Of a DNA stretch of 64,000 bases, positions 1-8,701 are shown piece after piece (within the stretch, counting starts at the first letter, position 1; each line of letters starts with the position of its first letter). Source of the DNA: Shewanella donghaensis (GTDB taxonomy: Bacteria > Pseudomonadota > Gammaproteobacteria > Enterobacterales > Shewanellaceae); contig NZ_CP041783.1 in assembly GCF_007567505.1 (NCBI RefSeq), positions 124,001 to 188,000 of the forward strand, read 5' to 3'. Made by a program: the position numbers and the translations under genes. The notes below the pieces were generated by a model that was not told where the DNA came from, made no database searches, and saw nothing but the letters and a program-made list of their open reading frames with translations.

Positions 1-1091
1 GAACTTGAATTAGAGTTTGATTGTGATTGTGATTGTGATTGTGAGTCAGAGCCAGCTTTAGCTTGGGTGTGCTGATGAGGTGTTGAACCATATAGGGCGA
101 TTAGTTGTTGGCATCGTTTTCTATGAGATTCGCCGCTGTCTTGCTCAATAATTTGTTGATGCAGGGCTAAGCCGAAAACCTGTTGGGATTGAGACAGTAG
201 GTCGACTTGGTAAGCTAATTTACTCAGCTTTTGTTCAATACTGTCACCTTGTGTGCGCTGCAAACTTAGCCACACAGGTTTGCCTTCAGGTTGAGCAAAC
301 TCTTTAGTCAACATGCCGCGTCCTTGGGCCCATTGTTTCCAAGCGACTTGTTTTAGAGATTCTCCTTCGACGTAAGGCTTGAGCCCTTTGTAATCATCGA
401 CGCCAGGTTGCAATTTACCATGTTCAAATTCAGTTTGATTGTCACTGTTTACGCTGGTTAGGGAGACATTACTGGACATCGGTGCGGCATAAATAATGTG
501 GTTTATATTCAAATCAACGTATGACCAAGCTCTAAATAATCCGAGAGGAAAGTTAGATGACACTTCAATTCTACCTGGATTATAACGACCACGAGATTGC
601 TCTGAACAACTGACGCTAGTGTCAAAGCTTTCGCCCACATCGGTAATACGACTATGACGTTGACCCGCGAGGTTTAAACAGATTTGCTGGTGGCTGGTGT
701 GACTATTATCTTTGGTGACTTTACCCGATAAAGTGAGTGGGAAGCTCATACTGGTATGGGCATAACTTTCTTCAGGTGTAGATGAGGTAAGTGTTAGGCC
801 TGCAAGGTTTTTGTAACTGTAAATAATACAGCTGTGAAACACGCTGGCGAGCAATAAACTTAAGCCAATAACGAGATTGTTTTGATAGTTGGTGCCGAAT
901 AAATACAAGACGATAATCAATACAAACCAAGCAACACCAAAGCCACTTGGCAGAATGAAAATACTTCTGTGAGTTAAGGTGATTTGTTTTTTAGCAGGAA
1001 TGCGTTTATCTAACCAACGGTTCCAGCGCTGTTTAATGCGCGCCGGAATAAAGCGTGAATACCACTTATTCGAAGTCGTTGAAAAGGTCAT
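1..1091 (-). CDS. DUF58 domain protein, 3' end outside window
   Basis: The frame opens with ATG at 1091 and stays open to base 1, so the C-terminus is missing. Near residues 45-100 there are two hydrophobic stretches separated by a short loop, then a soluble part containing the GVDDYKGLKPYVEGESLKQV region typical of DUF58 proteins (von Willebrand A-like partners of MoxR ATPases). It starts 44 bases after the moxR stop on the same strand, the usual moxR-DUF58 operon arrangement. The visible C-terminal part becomes Ser/Gln/Asn-rich, with four SQ dipeptides encoded by a perfect hexanucleotide repeat. The family is thought to assist metal insertion or envelope functions; the target here is unknown. 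Confidence 0.8.
   Translation of the reverse strand, partial: MTFSTTSNKWYSRFIPARIKQRWNRWLDKRIPAKKQITLTHRSIFILPSGFGVAWFVLIIVLYLFGTNYQNNLVIGLSLLLASVFHSCIIYSYKNLAGLTLTSSTPEESYAHTSMSFPLTLSGKVTKDNSHTSHQQICLNLAGQRHSRITDVGESFDTSVSCSEQSRGRYNPGRIEVSSNFPLGLFRAWSYVDLNINHIIYAAPMSSNVSLTSVNSDNQTEFEHGKLQPGVDDYKGLKPYVEGESLKQVAWKQWAQGRGMLTKEFAQPEGKPVWLSLQRTQGDSIEQKLSKLAYQVDLLSQSQQVFGLALHQQIIEQDSGESHRKRCQQLIALYGSTPHQHTQAKAGSDSQSQSQSQSNSNSS
19..42. repeat. Hexanucleotide tandem repeat inside DUF58 gene
   Basis: Four perfect copies of GATTGT (plus strand) encode Ser-Gln four times on the minus strand. Because the unit is six bases, copy-number changes would lengthen or shorten the SQ tract without breaking the frame. 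Confidence 0.9.
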
Positions 1092-1135
1092 ATTGAATTG
1101 GTCATATTAAATTATTCGCACTAGTTCTCGTTTGT

Positions 1136-2047
1136 TCAGCTAATAGGATTAACGCTAGCAAGGATTTGATCTGACAGCGCTTGGCCACGTTGCTGGCTAT
1201 TAGTTCTGATCCGATGTTCTGCCACACAATGAAATACCGCTTGAATATCTTCTGGGACGACATAATTACGATGGTTTAATAATGCCCATGCTTTAGATGC
1301 ATCAAGTAAGGCAATACTTGCCCGCGGTGACAGTCCATTTCCTGGGATTTGATGGCGAGAATATTGCGCAAGGTTGATTAAGTATTTGAGCACGGCATCA
1401 GATGCACTGACTTTTTGTACTTGGCTTTGTAAGCTCATCAGCTCGGCTGGGCTGATACATTGCTCTATGGGCGCAGCAGAGCTTCTTTGGTTTAATCCTT
1501 TGAGCATTTCGAGTTCAGCTTGTTCATTTGGATAACCGATAGATATTCTCATCATAAAGCGATCGAGCTGCGACTCGGGCAATGGGAACGTACCTGATTG
1601 TTCAATAGGGTTCTGGGTTGCGATAACAAAAAAGGGTTGTGGCAATGGATGTGTTTCACCATCAATGGTGATTTGTCTTTCTGCCATAGCTTCAAGCAAG
1701 GCACTTTGGGTTTTCGGACTGGCGCGGTTAATTTCATCCGCTAACAGCATTTGATTAAAAATTGGACCAGGATGGAATTGAAACTGTTGTTGCTGTTGTT
1801 GGTATATCGATACTCCTAGTATATCGGCTGGCAACATATCGCTGGTAAATTGAATGCGCTGATAACTCATTCCTAGCGATGTTGCTAAGGCTTGAGACAG
1901 GCTGGTTTTACCCATTCCAGGTAGATCTTCAATCAGCAAATGACCTTTCGCTAAGATACAGGCGAGGGCAAGTTTAATTTGCTCAGGCTTACCTAATAAT
2001 ACAGTTTCTAATTGTTTTAATAGCGATTGTAGTTTTGTTGCAGGCAC
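1136..2047 (-). CDS. MoxR-family AAA+ ATPase
   Basis: A 303-residue AAA+ ATPase. Walker A is PGMGKTS at about residues 43-49, Walker B is LLADEINRA near residue 105, and the sensor segment ATQNPIEQ plus the lid motif GLSPRAS are present, all diagnostic of the MoxR group. MoxR ATPases act as chaperones, often with a DUF58/VWA partner, which here is the next gene downstream. A run of six glutamines sits in the loop just before the conserved FHPGPIFNQ segment; other MoxR proteins have varied residues there, so it is probably neutral. The gene follows a 238-base intergenic region and is probably first in its operon. The substrate is unknown. Confidence 0.9.
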   Translation of the reverse strand: MPATKLQSLLKQLETVLLGKPEQIKLALACILAKGHLLIEDLPGMGKTSLSQALATSLGMSYQRIQFTSDMLPADILGVSIYQQQQQQFQFHPGPIFNQMLLADEINRASPKTQSALLEAMAERQITIDGETHPLPQPFFVIATQNPIEQSGTFPLPESQLDRFMMRISIGYPNEQAELEMLKGLNQRSSAAPIEQCISPAELMSLQSQVQKVSASDAVLKYLINLAQYSRHQIPGNGLSPRASIALLDASKAWALLNHRNYVVPEDIQAVFHCVAEHRIRTNSQQRGQALSDQILASVNPIS

Positions 2048-2285
2048 TAAGCACTCCGTTAGTTAACTAAAGCGCTTAATAAATGTGCGATTTTGATAAC
2101 AAAAACATCGAATACTTAACGTTAACCTGCTAAACGAAATAAGGAAAGTGATTCGGCTTTAAAAAAGTAATTAACCTGAGTGGGGGAATCTAGTGACTAT
2201 TCTGCAATTCAAATAATCACTGCTACACGCTTAATGGCCAACTTCAATAATAAACATCGAAAGTACAAGGGTTAGTCTGTTGTGA

Positions 2286-4220
2286 TCAGTACAAGTATTG
2301 TTTTTCAGCATCGGTGAACATGGATGCATCAGCGCCTTTTTGTTGTTGGTAAATCATGCGGTAACTGATGACAGCTTGGACATATTCGCGGGTTTCTTTA
2401 AACGGTATGGTTTCAATAAAACTCATGACATCGAGTTTGCCATCCGATTCTTTTAACCAACGTGTTACTCGATGTGGGCCTGCATTATAAGCTGCTGTAG
2501 CTAATACGCGGTTTTGATCAAACTGTTTCAGTAATTGGCCGTAATAAGCACTACCGAGTTGGATATTATAATTAACCTTATAAAGGTCATTCTTATTTTT
2601 GAAACTTAACTTATTTTTGCGAGCGGTTTCTTTTGCTGTCGCTGGCATGAGCTGCATTAAGCCGCGTGCGCCTACACCAGAGGTGGCATAAGGATAAAAA
2701 GCACTTTCACGACGGGCGATAGCGCGAATTTCGTCAATATTGACCTTGTATTGCTTACTGGCTTGCTCAAAATCTTGTTGGGCAGCATCAGGAAAGCGCA
2801 GCGCTAAGCTGTTCCATTGTCTTGCTTGGATGCTGGCTTCAACGCTGTAATCAAACCAGCCGTTTTTAAGGGCTAATAAACCGTATTCAGCTTGCATGTC
2901 TTTATTGTGCCGACGTAATAGATGAACCCATTCGCTGCGGGCATCACGGGTTTTATCTATGGCTATTAACTCTATGATTCTGGCAAGTCCAGGATCATCA
3001 TTGAGTTTACTGGCAAGTTCAGGTGATGATTGTAACTTGTCGTCATTTAACGCTAATGGCGCAATGATAGATTGAGCTGCGTGGAAGCCATAGAAGTTTC
3101 TTGCCTGACTTAGTTGTGTTGTGACTTTTTCGGCTTTGACTTTATCTGATGTTTTTAGATCTCGGGCAGACCAATATTGCCAACGAGCATCATCGATAAC
3201 ATCATCACTGAGTAAGCCAAGGTAATGTGTGATGGTCTTGGTGTCTTGGTCGCTAATGGCCCAGCGCAAGCGGATTTGAAACAAATCATCTGAATCCAAT
3301 ATCGGCAGGCTAGCATCAATGTGATCAAGTAAGTCGCTCTCTTTTCTGATTAAAGCGCGGCGAACAATATATCGATTTAATTGCTGGCCTTTAATGGCGG
3401 TAAATCGATTGGCTTTATCATATTTATTATACAGTTTAACGGCTTGTTTTAAGTCTTTTCTTGCAAGCTTTCTCAGCCCGACATTGACAATGTCAGCCAC
3501 TATCGGCGCTTTAGAGGAAAACTTTTTGGTGTGGCGCAAACTGTTAGGATCGCGATAAACTGATATTAATAAATCAGCATAGTCAGTGTTTTTGGTTATT
3601 TTTCTGGCGAGGTATTGCATGAGTCCATATTGGCTGTCATTAAAACTCAGCAGCATTCTCGACCAAATTAAGGGTTGAGTTCGTTTACCTGCTTTAGTCC
3701 ATTCATCAAATAAAACATCACACTCTTCGGGACGCGAACGGCCATATAACCACAGTTTTTCAGCGCCGTCATAAGCGGCTTTTTCATTACCTTGTGCAAG
3801 TTGTGCTCGATAGTAATAGCATTGCAATGTGACATCATTAGGCGTGGTCGGGGAGATGGCGAGAAAGTTCTGCCACTGTTTGCGTTTTCCGGCATTTTTT
3901 AAGTAACGGTAACGTAAGTTGTTATAAAGCGGAGTGGTATTAAAGTGTTCGATGGCTTCATGAGCTTCGCTGCCTGGTAGTGTAAGAATGTTGGCTAGTT
4001 GTTCATGGTAATCAAGATAGACGGTTAAAGGATAATCACCCAGTTGCTTACGCAGCTTTTGGTAAGTGGTCATCTGTTTTTTATCTAACGCTTTTCGAGC
4101 ATCAAGGTATTGTTGCTGCGCAGTGGTATAGCTTGATTCTTTTGCATCTGCCAGTTTAGGGAGAACTGCAATGCTCAGAAACGCCATTACTATAAATGAA
4201 TTAACTAACATGTTGCGCAT
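2286..4220 (-). CDS. slt: Soluble lytic murein transglycosylase (Slt70 type)
   Basis: A 644-residue periplasmic enzyme that cleaves the MurNAc-GlcNAc bond of peptidoglycan to form 1,6-anhydro products. A signal peptide covers about residues 1-26 (hydrophobic core then LADAKES). The middle is an alpha-helical superhelical U/L domain. The catalytic SLT domain begins near residue 498, with Glu505 in ARRESAFYP, then GARGLMQLMPATA and AYNAGPHRV, matching the E-S, GLMQ and AYNAG motifs of the family. Its length matches E. coli Slt70 (about 645). The start at 4220 has GGAG 12 bases upstream; Met4 is an alternative. A 27-base palindrome lies 57 bases upstream of the start. Confidence 0.93.
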   Translation of the reverse strand: MRNMLVNSFIVMAFLSIAVLPKLADAKESSYTTAQQQYLDARKALDKKQMTTYQKLRKQLGDYPLTVYLDYHEQLANILTLPGSEAHEAIEHFNTTPLYNNLRYRYLKNAGKRKQWQNFLAISPTTPNDVTLQCYYYRAQLAQGNEKAAYDGAEKLWLYGRSRPEECDVLFDEWTKAGKRTQPLIWSRMLLSFNDSQYGLMQYLARKITKNTDYADLLISVYRDPNSLRHTKKFSSKAPIVADIVNVGLRKLARKDLKQAVKLYNKYDKANRFTAIKGQQLNRYIVRRALIRKESDLLDHIDASLPILDSDDLFQIRLRWAISDQDTKTITHYLGLLSDDVIDDARWQYWSARDLKTSDKVKAEKVTTQLSQARNFYGFHAAQSIIAPLALNDDKLQSSPELASKLNDDPGLARIIELIAIDKTRDARSEWVHLLRRHNKDMQAEYGLLALKNGWFDYSVEASIQARQWNSLALRFPDAAQQDFEQASKQYKVNIDEIRAIARRESAFYPYATSGVGARGLMQLMPATAKETARKNKLSFKNKNDLYKVNYNIQLGSAYYGQLLKQFDQNRVLATAAYNAGPHRVTRWLKESDGKLDVMSFIETIPFKETREYVQAVISYRMIYQQQKGADASMFTDAEKQYLY

Positions 4221-4276
4221 AATAATGAGAATCTCCGCCTCAGTACGACATCTTTGCGAACTAACTTTCTTGAATC

Positions 4277-4303
4277 ATATCGATAAATCAAATTTATCGA
4301 TAT
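4277..4303. repeat. Perfect 12-bp inverted repeat upstream of slt
   Basis: Arms ATATCGATAAAT and ATTTATCGATAT are exact reverse complements separated by CAA. It lies 57 bases upstream of the slt start with no T-run on either side, so it looks more like an operator than a terminator. Confidence 0.7.
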
Positions 4304-4320
4304 AAGTCGAGAGTCTATTA

Positions 4321-4352
4321 TTTCCCTTAAAGTGTTTTCACTGCAAGGGAAA
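4321..4352. repeat. Nested hairpin in the slt-rmuC intergenic region
   Basis: Outer arms TTTCCCTT and AAGGGAAA are perfect. Inside is a second hairpin, AGTG-TTTT-CACT. It lies about 70 bases beyond the rmuC stop in the transcription direction, but no T-run follows on the minus strand, so a role as rmuC terminator is only possible. Confidence 0.6.
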
Positions 4353-4420
4353 TGATAGTGCAATCACATTTTATTGCTCATAGTTTTAATCAATATACTT
4401 ATAATTTTTTATGAATACCG

Positions 4421-5902
4421 TTATGACTCTTTTGAATCATCCATGGCTTTATTGATCAATTGTGGGTCGAGGTTTTTGCTGGTCTCAACGCCAAGTTTTT
4501 GCATGACATGGGCTTGTCTGATTAAGTTACCTTTACCCTGGGATAGCTTGTTCATGGCTTGTTGGTAGGTTTTATCGGCGGTTTCTAGCGCGCGGCCCAG
4601 TTTATCCATGTCATCGACATAACTACACAGTTTGTCGTAGATTTTACCCGCTTGTGCAGCAATAGTTTGGGCATTTTGATTTTGGTATTCATAGCGCCAA
4701 ATATTATTAATGGTCCGCAGCGCAACCAGTAGATTAGTTGGGCTCACTAGCATAATATTATGATCCAGTGCGAAATTGACTAAGCTGGGATCTGACTCTA
4801 ACGCGAGTAAAAATGCCGGTTCAATGGGAATAAACATTAATACATAATCAAGACTTTTTAGGCCATGGAGCTTGTGATAGTCCTTATGGCTCAGGCCTTT
4901 AATGTGCTGACGAATTGATAAGGCTAATTCTTTAATCGCTTGTTGCTGCACCAGCTCATCTTCACTGTTGAAAAAGCGCTCATAGGCAATAAGAGACATT
5001 TTTGCATCAATAACAACGTCTTTTTGTTCAGGTAAGTGGACGATGACATCGGGTTTAAAGCGTTTGCCTTGTTCATCTTTTAAATCTTGTTGGGTATCGT
5101 ATTCATGTCCTTCACGCAGGCCGCTTTCTTGCAGTACGCGCTCAAGAATGACTTCTCCCCAATTGCCTTGTTGTTTATTATCACCCTTTAATGCTTTGGT
5201 TAAGTTAACCGCGTCTTGACTCATTTGAAGGTTAAGGGCTTTAAGGTCATCCAGTTGATGTTTTAAGGCACTGCGCTCGGTCTGCTCTTGGCTGTAGGAT
5301 TCCCTAACTTGTTGCCTGAAACCTTCTAACTGTTGCTTTAATGGTCCAAGCACGCCGTCCATTTGAGTCACGTTTTGCTTTTTGAAATTTTCAGTTTTTT
5401 CTTCAAATATACGGTTTGCCAGATTTTCAAATTGCAGCTTGAGTCTTTCTTCTGCGGTTTCAAGTAAAACTATTTTGTCATTCAGTGCCGTTTTTTCGAT
5501 ATCGGCTTGTGCTTGTATACTTTGTTGCATGGCATTTGATTTAGAAAGCGCGAGCTGGGTTTCCATGAACTTTCGCTGGCCATCATTTAGTTGTTGTTCC
5601 AGTGATGGAATACGCTCTGCTTGTGCTTCCATTTTTGCGAACTGAGCAATTAATGTTTCTACTTTATTTTGCACCAAAATCAGTGCATCTTGTTTATCAT
5701 CGATTTGTTCAGTTAATGCTTGTTGTTTGATGTTGGAGTCATTGGTTAACTGGGCCATTTCTTCGGTGATGCGTTGTTTATGCTGCTCCCAACGAAGACG
5801 GGTTAATCGTTGATTAAGTAAAGCGCCTATGAGTAAAGATAGAAAAGCGACGGCGGCTAAAACGATAATTTCTGGGATAGTTAAATTCGGCGGAAAAGGC
5901 AT
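4421..5902 (-). CDS. rmuC: DNA recombination protein RmuC
   Basis: 493 residues from the ATG at 5902. An upstream in-frame TTG at 5959 would add 19 residues, but AGGG just before the ATG and the membrane segment beginning right after it support the shorter form. Order: N-terminal membrane anchor (about residues 7-28), a long coiled coil (about 30-230), then the RmuC nuclease-like core with NKQQGNWGEVILERVL, the PDVIVHLPEQKDVVIDAKMS segment (PD-(D/E)xK-like) and the NIMLVSPTNLLVALRTI motif. RmuC limits inversion rearrangements at short inverted repeats in E. coli. It is a single gene convergent with nothing, followed by slt. Confidence 0.92.
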   Translation of the reverse strand: MPFPPNLTIPEIIVLAAVAFLSLLIGALLNQRLTRLRWEQHKQRITEEMAQLTNDSNIKQQALTEQIDDKQDALILVQNKVETLIAQFAKMEAQAERIPSLEQQLNDGQRKFMETQLALSKSNAMQQSIQAQADIEKTALNDKIVLLETAEERLKLQFENLANRIFEEKTENFKKQNVTQMDGVLGPLKQQLEGFRQQVRESYSQEQTERSALKHQLDDLKALNLQMSQDAVNLTKALKGDNKQQGNWGEVILERVLQESGLREGHEYDTQQDLKDEQGKRFKPDVIVHLPEQKDVVIDAKMSLIAYERFFNSEDELVQQQAIKELALSIRQHIKGLSHKDYHKLHGLKSLDYVLMFIPIEPAFLLALESDPSLVNFALDHNIMLVSPTNLLVALRTINNIWRYEYQNQNAQTIAAQAGKIYDKLCSYVDDMDKLGRALETADKTYQQAMNKLSQGKGNLIRQAHVMQKLGVETSKNLDPQLINKAMDDSKES

Positions 5903-6097
5903 ACTGCAACCCTGCAAAAAATGATGCTTAAGATTCTCATGCAGGGGAGCACTGTGCAAGATACAAAGGGGCTAATTATTACTTAAGCGCTTAATTATTA
6001 AACTCAAAGGATAAAAATAGTAAACTCTTTGAAATTTTAACGCGTATTAGACTGTCTACTATTTTAATAATCTAACAATAATTGAAAGAGGTGACCT

Positions 6098-7132
6098 ATG
6101 GTGTCAAAGAAAGGTTTTTTTAAAGGGATTGCGAACCCACCATCATGGGCATTAAAAGATCATCAAGTTACCCCTGAAGGGGTTTTTCGAGACCGCCGCA
6201 ATATTGTCAAAGCACTTGGGTTGGGGTCTTTAGGGGCAAGCTTGCCAGGGCAAGTTCAAGCAGGTTTATTTGATTTGTTTGGCAGTGACGATAAACCCGC
6301 TTTTGCTGTGCAAGGTCTTGATTATTCAAAACCGAGCGCTTTTCAAATCAATGATAAATTAACCCCTGAAGATAAAATTATTCGTCATAACAATTTTTAT
6401 GAATTTGGCACCAGTAAACAAGATCCTTTTGATAATGCGCAGTCTTTTCAAGTGGACCCTTGGGAACTGAAAATTGAAGGCTTAGTTGATAAACCGTTAA
6501 CGTTGAATTTGCATGATTTGACCACTAAGTTCGGACTTGAGGAAAGAACGTATCGTTTACGTTGCGTTGAGGCCTGGTCGATGGTGGTGCCTTGGGTTGG
6601 TTTTTCACTAGCGGAATTATTGAAGATGGCTGGGGTGTCTAACAAGGCGACCCACGTTGCGTTTGAAACTTTGTTTGACCCTGACCAAATGCCAGGACAG
6701 AAAAATCGCTTAATGGGCGGGGGTATTCATTACCCTTATGTTGAAGGCGTAACCATTGCTGAAGCGATGAATGAGTTACCGTTTCTTGCTGTCGGGCTGT
6801 ATGGTAAAACACTGCCACCACAAAACGGTGCGCCAGTGAGATTGGTATTACCTTGGAAGTATGGTTTCAAAAGCATTAAGTCAGTGGTTAAAATCCGTGT
6901 TACTGACAAACAGCCACCAACCAGTTGGAATCAGTTAGCATCCAGTGAATATGGCTTTTATGCCAATGTGAACCCTGAAGTTGACCATCCACGTTGGTCA
7001 CAAGCATCTGAACGCAGTATTGGCGAAGGCGGTTTATTCTCGGCTAAACGTATACCTACTCAAATGTTTAATGGCTATGGTGATTCAGTGGCTGACTTAT
7101 ACAAAAACCTAGACTTGAGGAAGTATTATTAA
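6098..7132 (+). CDS. msrP: Methionine sulfoxide reductase catalytic subunit MsrP
   Basis: A 344-residue periplasmic molybdopterin enzyme (YedY family) that reduces methionine sulfoxide in proteins, using electrons from MsrQ. A twin-arginine signal is visible as [17 protein letters not shown] at about residues 32-48. The Mo-cofactor ligand is Cys156 in [11 protein letters not shown], followed by the family segments PWVGFSL and [12 protein letters not shown]. Length agrees with E. coli YedY (334). AGAGGTG precedes the ATG at good spacing. The stop overlaps the next start by one base (TAATG), so translation is coupled to msrQ. Confidence 0.95.
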   Translation: MVSKKGFFKGIANPPSWALKDHQVTPEGVFRDRRNIVKALGLGSLGASLPGQVQAGLFDLFGSDDKPAFAVQGLDYSKPSAFQINDKLTPEDKIIRHNNFYEFGTSKQDPFDNAQSFQVDPWELKIEGLVDKPLTLNLHDLTTKFGLEERTYRLRCVEAWSMVVPWVGFSLAELLKMAGVSNKATHVAFETLFDPDQMPGQKNRLMGGGIHYPYVEGVTIAEAMNELPFLAVGLYGKTLPPQNGAPVRLVLPWKYGFKSIKSVVKIRVTDKQPPTSWNQLASSEYGFYANVNPEVDHPRWSQASERSIGEGGLFSAKRIPTQMFNGYGDSVADLYKNLDLRKYY

Positions 7133-7785
7133 TGCGATTAACGTCACGTGGATTATTTTGGCTTAAAGGTTTTTTACACCTTTGTTTTATGTCGCCAATA
7201 ATTTACTTAATCGTGCAAGTATTAACAGATAATGCCGGTGGCGACCCGGTGCAGTACATAATTCACTTTACAGGTATGGGGGCGATTAACTCACTAATAG
7301 TCACCCTATTGATTTCGCCTATAGCGAAGAAATTTAAACAAGGTTTACTACTTCAAACAAGACGTTTAGTGGGTTTGTACGTGTTTGCTTATGCTTGTTT
7401 GCATATCGCTGCGTTCATCAGCTTAGATTTATTATTTGCTTGGGGATTTTTGTTTGAAGAGATTATCAAACGGCCTTATATTTTAGTGGGCTTTACGGGA
7501 TTTGTTATCGCTTCATTACTTACTATTACTTCATTTCAAGCTGTTAAGCGTAATATGGGTAAACGTTGGCAGTCATTACATAATTGGGTATATGTTCTGG
7601 CCGTATTAGCGCCGATTCATTTCTACTGGTCTGTGAAATCTGAGATTATAGAACCGAGTATTTATATAGGCATTATTATGTTTTTGTTGTGGATCCGAAG
7701 AAGGCAAATCAAAATGTGGCTAATTAAAAAAGAAACGCCAACAGAAGTGTCAAAGGTAAGTGCGAAAGCTGATTCACAGAGCTAA
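7132..7785 (+). CDS. msrQ: Heme b membrane subunit MsrQ
   Basis: A 217-residue integral membrane protein with about six helices, homologous to E. coli MsrQ (YedZ). It passes electrons from the quinone pool or flavin reductase to MsrP. Histidines in helices (LHIAAFISLD, QSLHNWVYVLAVLAPIHFYWSVKS) are at the places where the family binds heme. It overlaps msrP by one base and ends 35 bases before a bidirectional terminator. The hydrophilic C-terminal tail after the last helix is Lys/Thr/Ser-rich. Confidence 0.94.
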   Translation: MRLTSRGLFWLKGFLHLCFMSPIIYLIVQVLTDNAGGDPVQYIIHFTGMGAINSLIVTLLISPIAKKFKQGLLLQTRRLVGLYVFAYACLHIAAFISLDLLFAWGFLFEEIIKRPYILVGFTGFVIASLLTITSFQAVKRNMGKRWQSLHNWVYVLAVLAPIHFYWSVKSEIIEPSIYIGIIMFLLWIRRRQIKMWLIKKETPTEVSKVSAKADSQS

Positions 7786-7820
7786 TGCTACCTAAGAGCT
7801 TGGTTATCATTTTCAATAAA

Positions 7821-7847
7821 AAATACCGACATGATGTCGGTATTTTT
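7821..7847. terminator. Bidirectional terminator between msrQ and a minus-strand gene
   Basis: AAATACCGACA and TGTCGGTATTT form an 11-bp stem with loop TGA, flanked by A- and T-runs on both sides. It serves msrQ (plus) and the 115-residue gene (minus). Confidence 0.9.
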
Positions 7848-7862
7848 ATGTCTGTAGATTAC

Positions 7863-8210
7863 TTATCTGAATAGGCAATCTTTACGCTTAGTTTGCTTAA
7901 GTAAGCCGTTAATGGAGTAACTGGCAAACAAACTAAAGAGTATGACAGAGCCCATAATGACAGCAAGTAGGTACCAAGGTTGTTCCACTGACATTCTAAA
8001 ATCAATGTATTGAAATGTGCTGACGCCCCAAACTGAGACGGTAGCAAATACCAGACCGACTTGTATTAAACGACTAATAATATTGATTCTTAAGGTGAGC
8101 AACAAGGGTAAAGCCGCACAAGTAATCGCGAGTGAGGTTTGCCCGTATCGTAAAAAATGTGCACTAAGAAGAATGTACGCGAATGTTATTAATGCTATGC
8201 GCCACCACAT
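7863..8210 (-). CDS. Small hydrophobic membrane protein, unknown
   Basis: 115 residues from the ATG at 8210 (an in-frame TTG at 8225 would add five). GGAG lies about nine bases before the ATG. Four predicted membrane helices cover most of the chain; the C-terminal tail is basic (KQTKRKD). No family is recognised. It sits alone between the msrPQ terminator and tRNA-Pro, in the opposite direction to msrPQ, with no operon partner. The bidirectional terminator immediately downstream supports that it is a real transcribed gene. Confidence 0.65.
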   Translation of the reverse strand: MWWRIALITFAYILLSAHFLRYGQTSLAITCAALPLLLTLRINIISRLIQVGLVFATVSVWGVSTFQYIDFRMSVEQPWYLLAVIMGSVILFSLFASYSINGLLKQTKRKDCLFR

Positions 8211-8332
8211 AAATGTATTCTCCAAAATATAACACTATATGTGCGCAATATAGCGTTATGAGAGCTTGATTTCTTGTATCTGAATCACATATTCAAATGG
8301 TGAATAGCTAATAGGAGGATACAGTTCAAAGT

Positions 8333-8437
8333 ATGGAAGGAAATAGGCAAAATAACAGTTTTAGACAACAACATAAAAAGACTGTTTTATTCAGAAGAAC
8401 GATTGAATATTTGATGATATTGCTGTGTTTTGGATAA
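8333..8437 (+). CDS. Possible 34-residue small protein
   Basis: The only candidate gene in the 250-base gap before tRNA-Pro. ATG at 8333 to TAA gives a chain with a basic N-terminal half and a hydrophobic end (IEYLMILLCFG). A strong AGGAGG at 8313-8318 precedes it, but 14 bases from the ATG is longer than usual. No terminator follows. It could be chance. Confidence 0.2.
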   Translation: MEGNRQNNSFRQQHKKTVLFRRTIEYLMILLCFG

Positions 8438-8478
8438 TAAAGTCATCAGAATATTCAAGAGGGGTAGAATTAGAGAAT

Positions 8479-8555
8479 TGGTCGGGATAACAGGATTTGA
8501 ACCTGTGATCTCTTGTCCCCCAGACAAGCGCCTTACCGGACTAGGCCATATCCCG
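8479..8555 (-). tRNA. tRNA-Pro(GGG)
   Basis: 77 bases reading on the minus strand. The acceptor stem is CGGGATA/TATCCCG, with discriminator A and encoded CCA. The anticodon stem CTTGT/ACAAG holds loop CTGGGGG, giving anticodon GGG, and the T-arm ACAGG-TTCAAAT-CCTGT is standard. It aligns arm for arm with remembered E. coli tRNA-Pro genes. Confidence 0.95.
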
Positions 8556-8572
8556 AGCATTACTCTAATCGT

Positions 8573-8601
8573 AAATTAGCAATAAGGTTTTTATAGTGCA
8601 A
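8573..8601 (-). promoter_or_regulatory. Candidate promoter for tRNA-Pro
   Basis: On the minus strand: -35 TTGCAC (8596-8601), a 17-base spacer, and -10 TAATTT (8573-8578). The predicted start is about ten bases before the mature tRNA. Confidence 0.5.
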
Positions 8602-8701
8602 GATAAAATAGACATAAAAGGTGCTAAGTGATGATAAAACAGTCATTTACCGTGAGGTTAATTGGACTATTTAGGCATAATTATTTCCTGCCTACCTCCT
8701 T

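Noticed and set aside
4218..4240. Fur-like AATAATGAGAATC just before slt
   Set aside because: Only about 12 of 19 positions agree and only one half is good; nothing else ties slt to iron.
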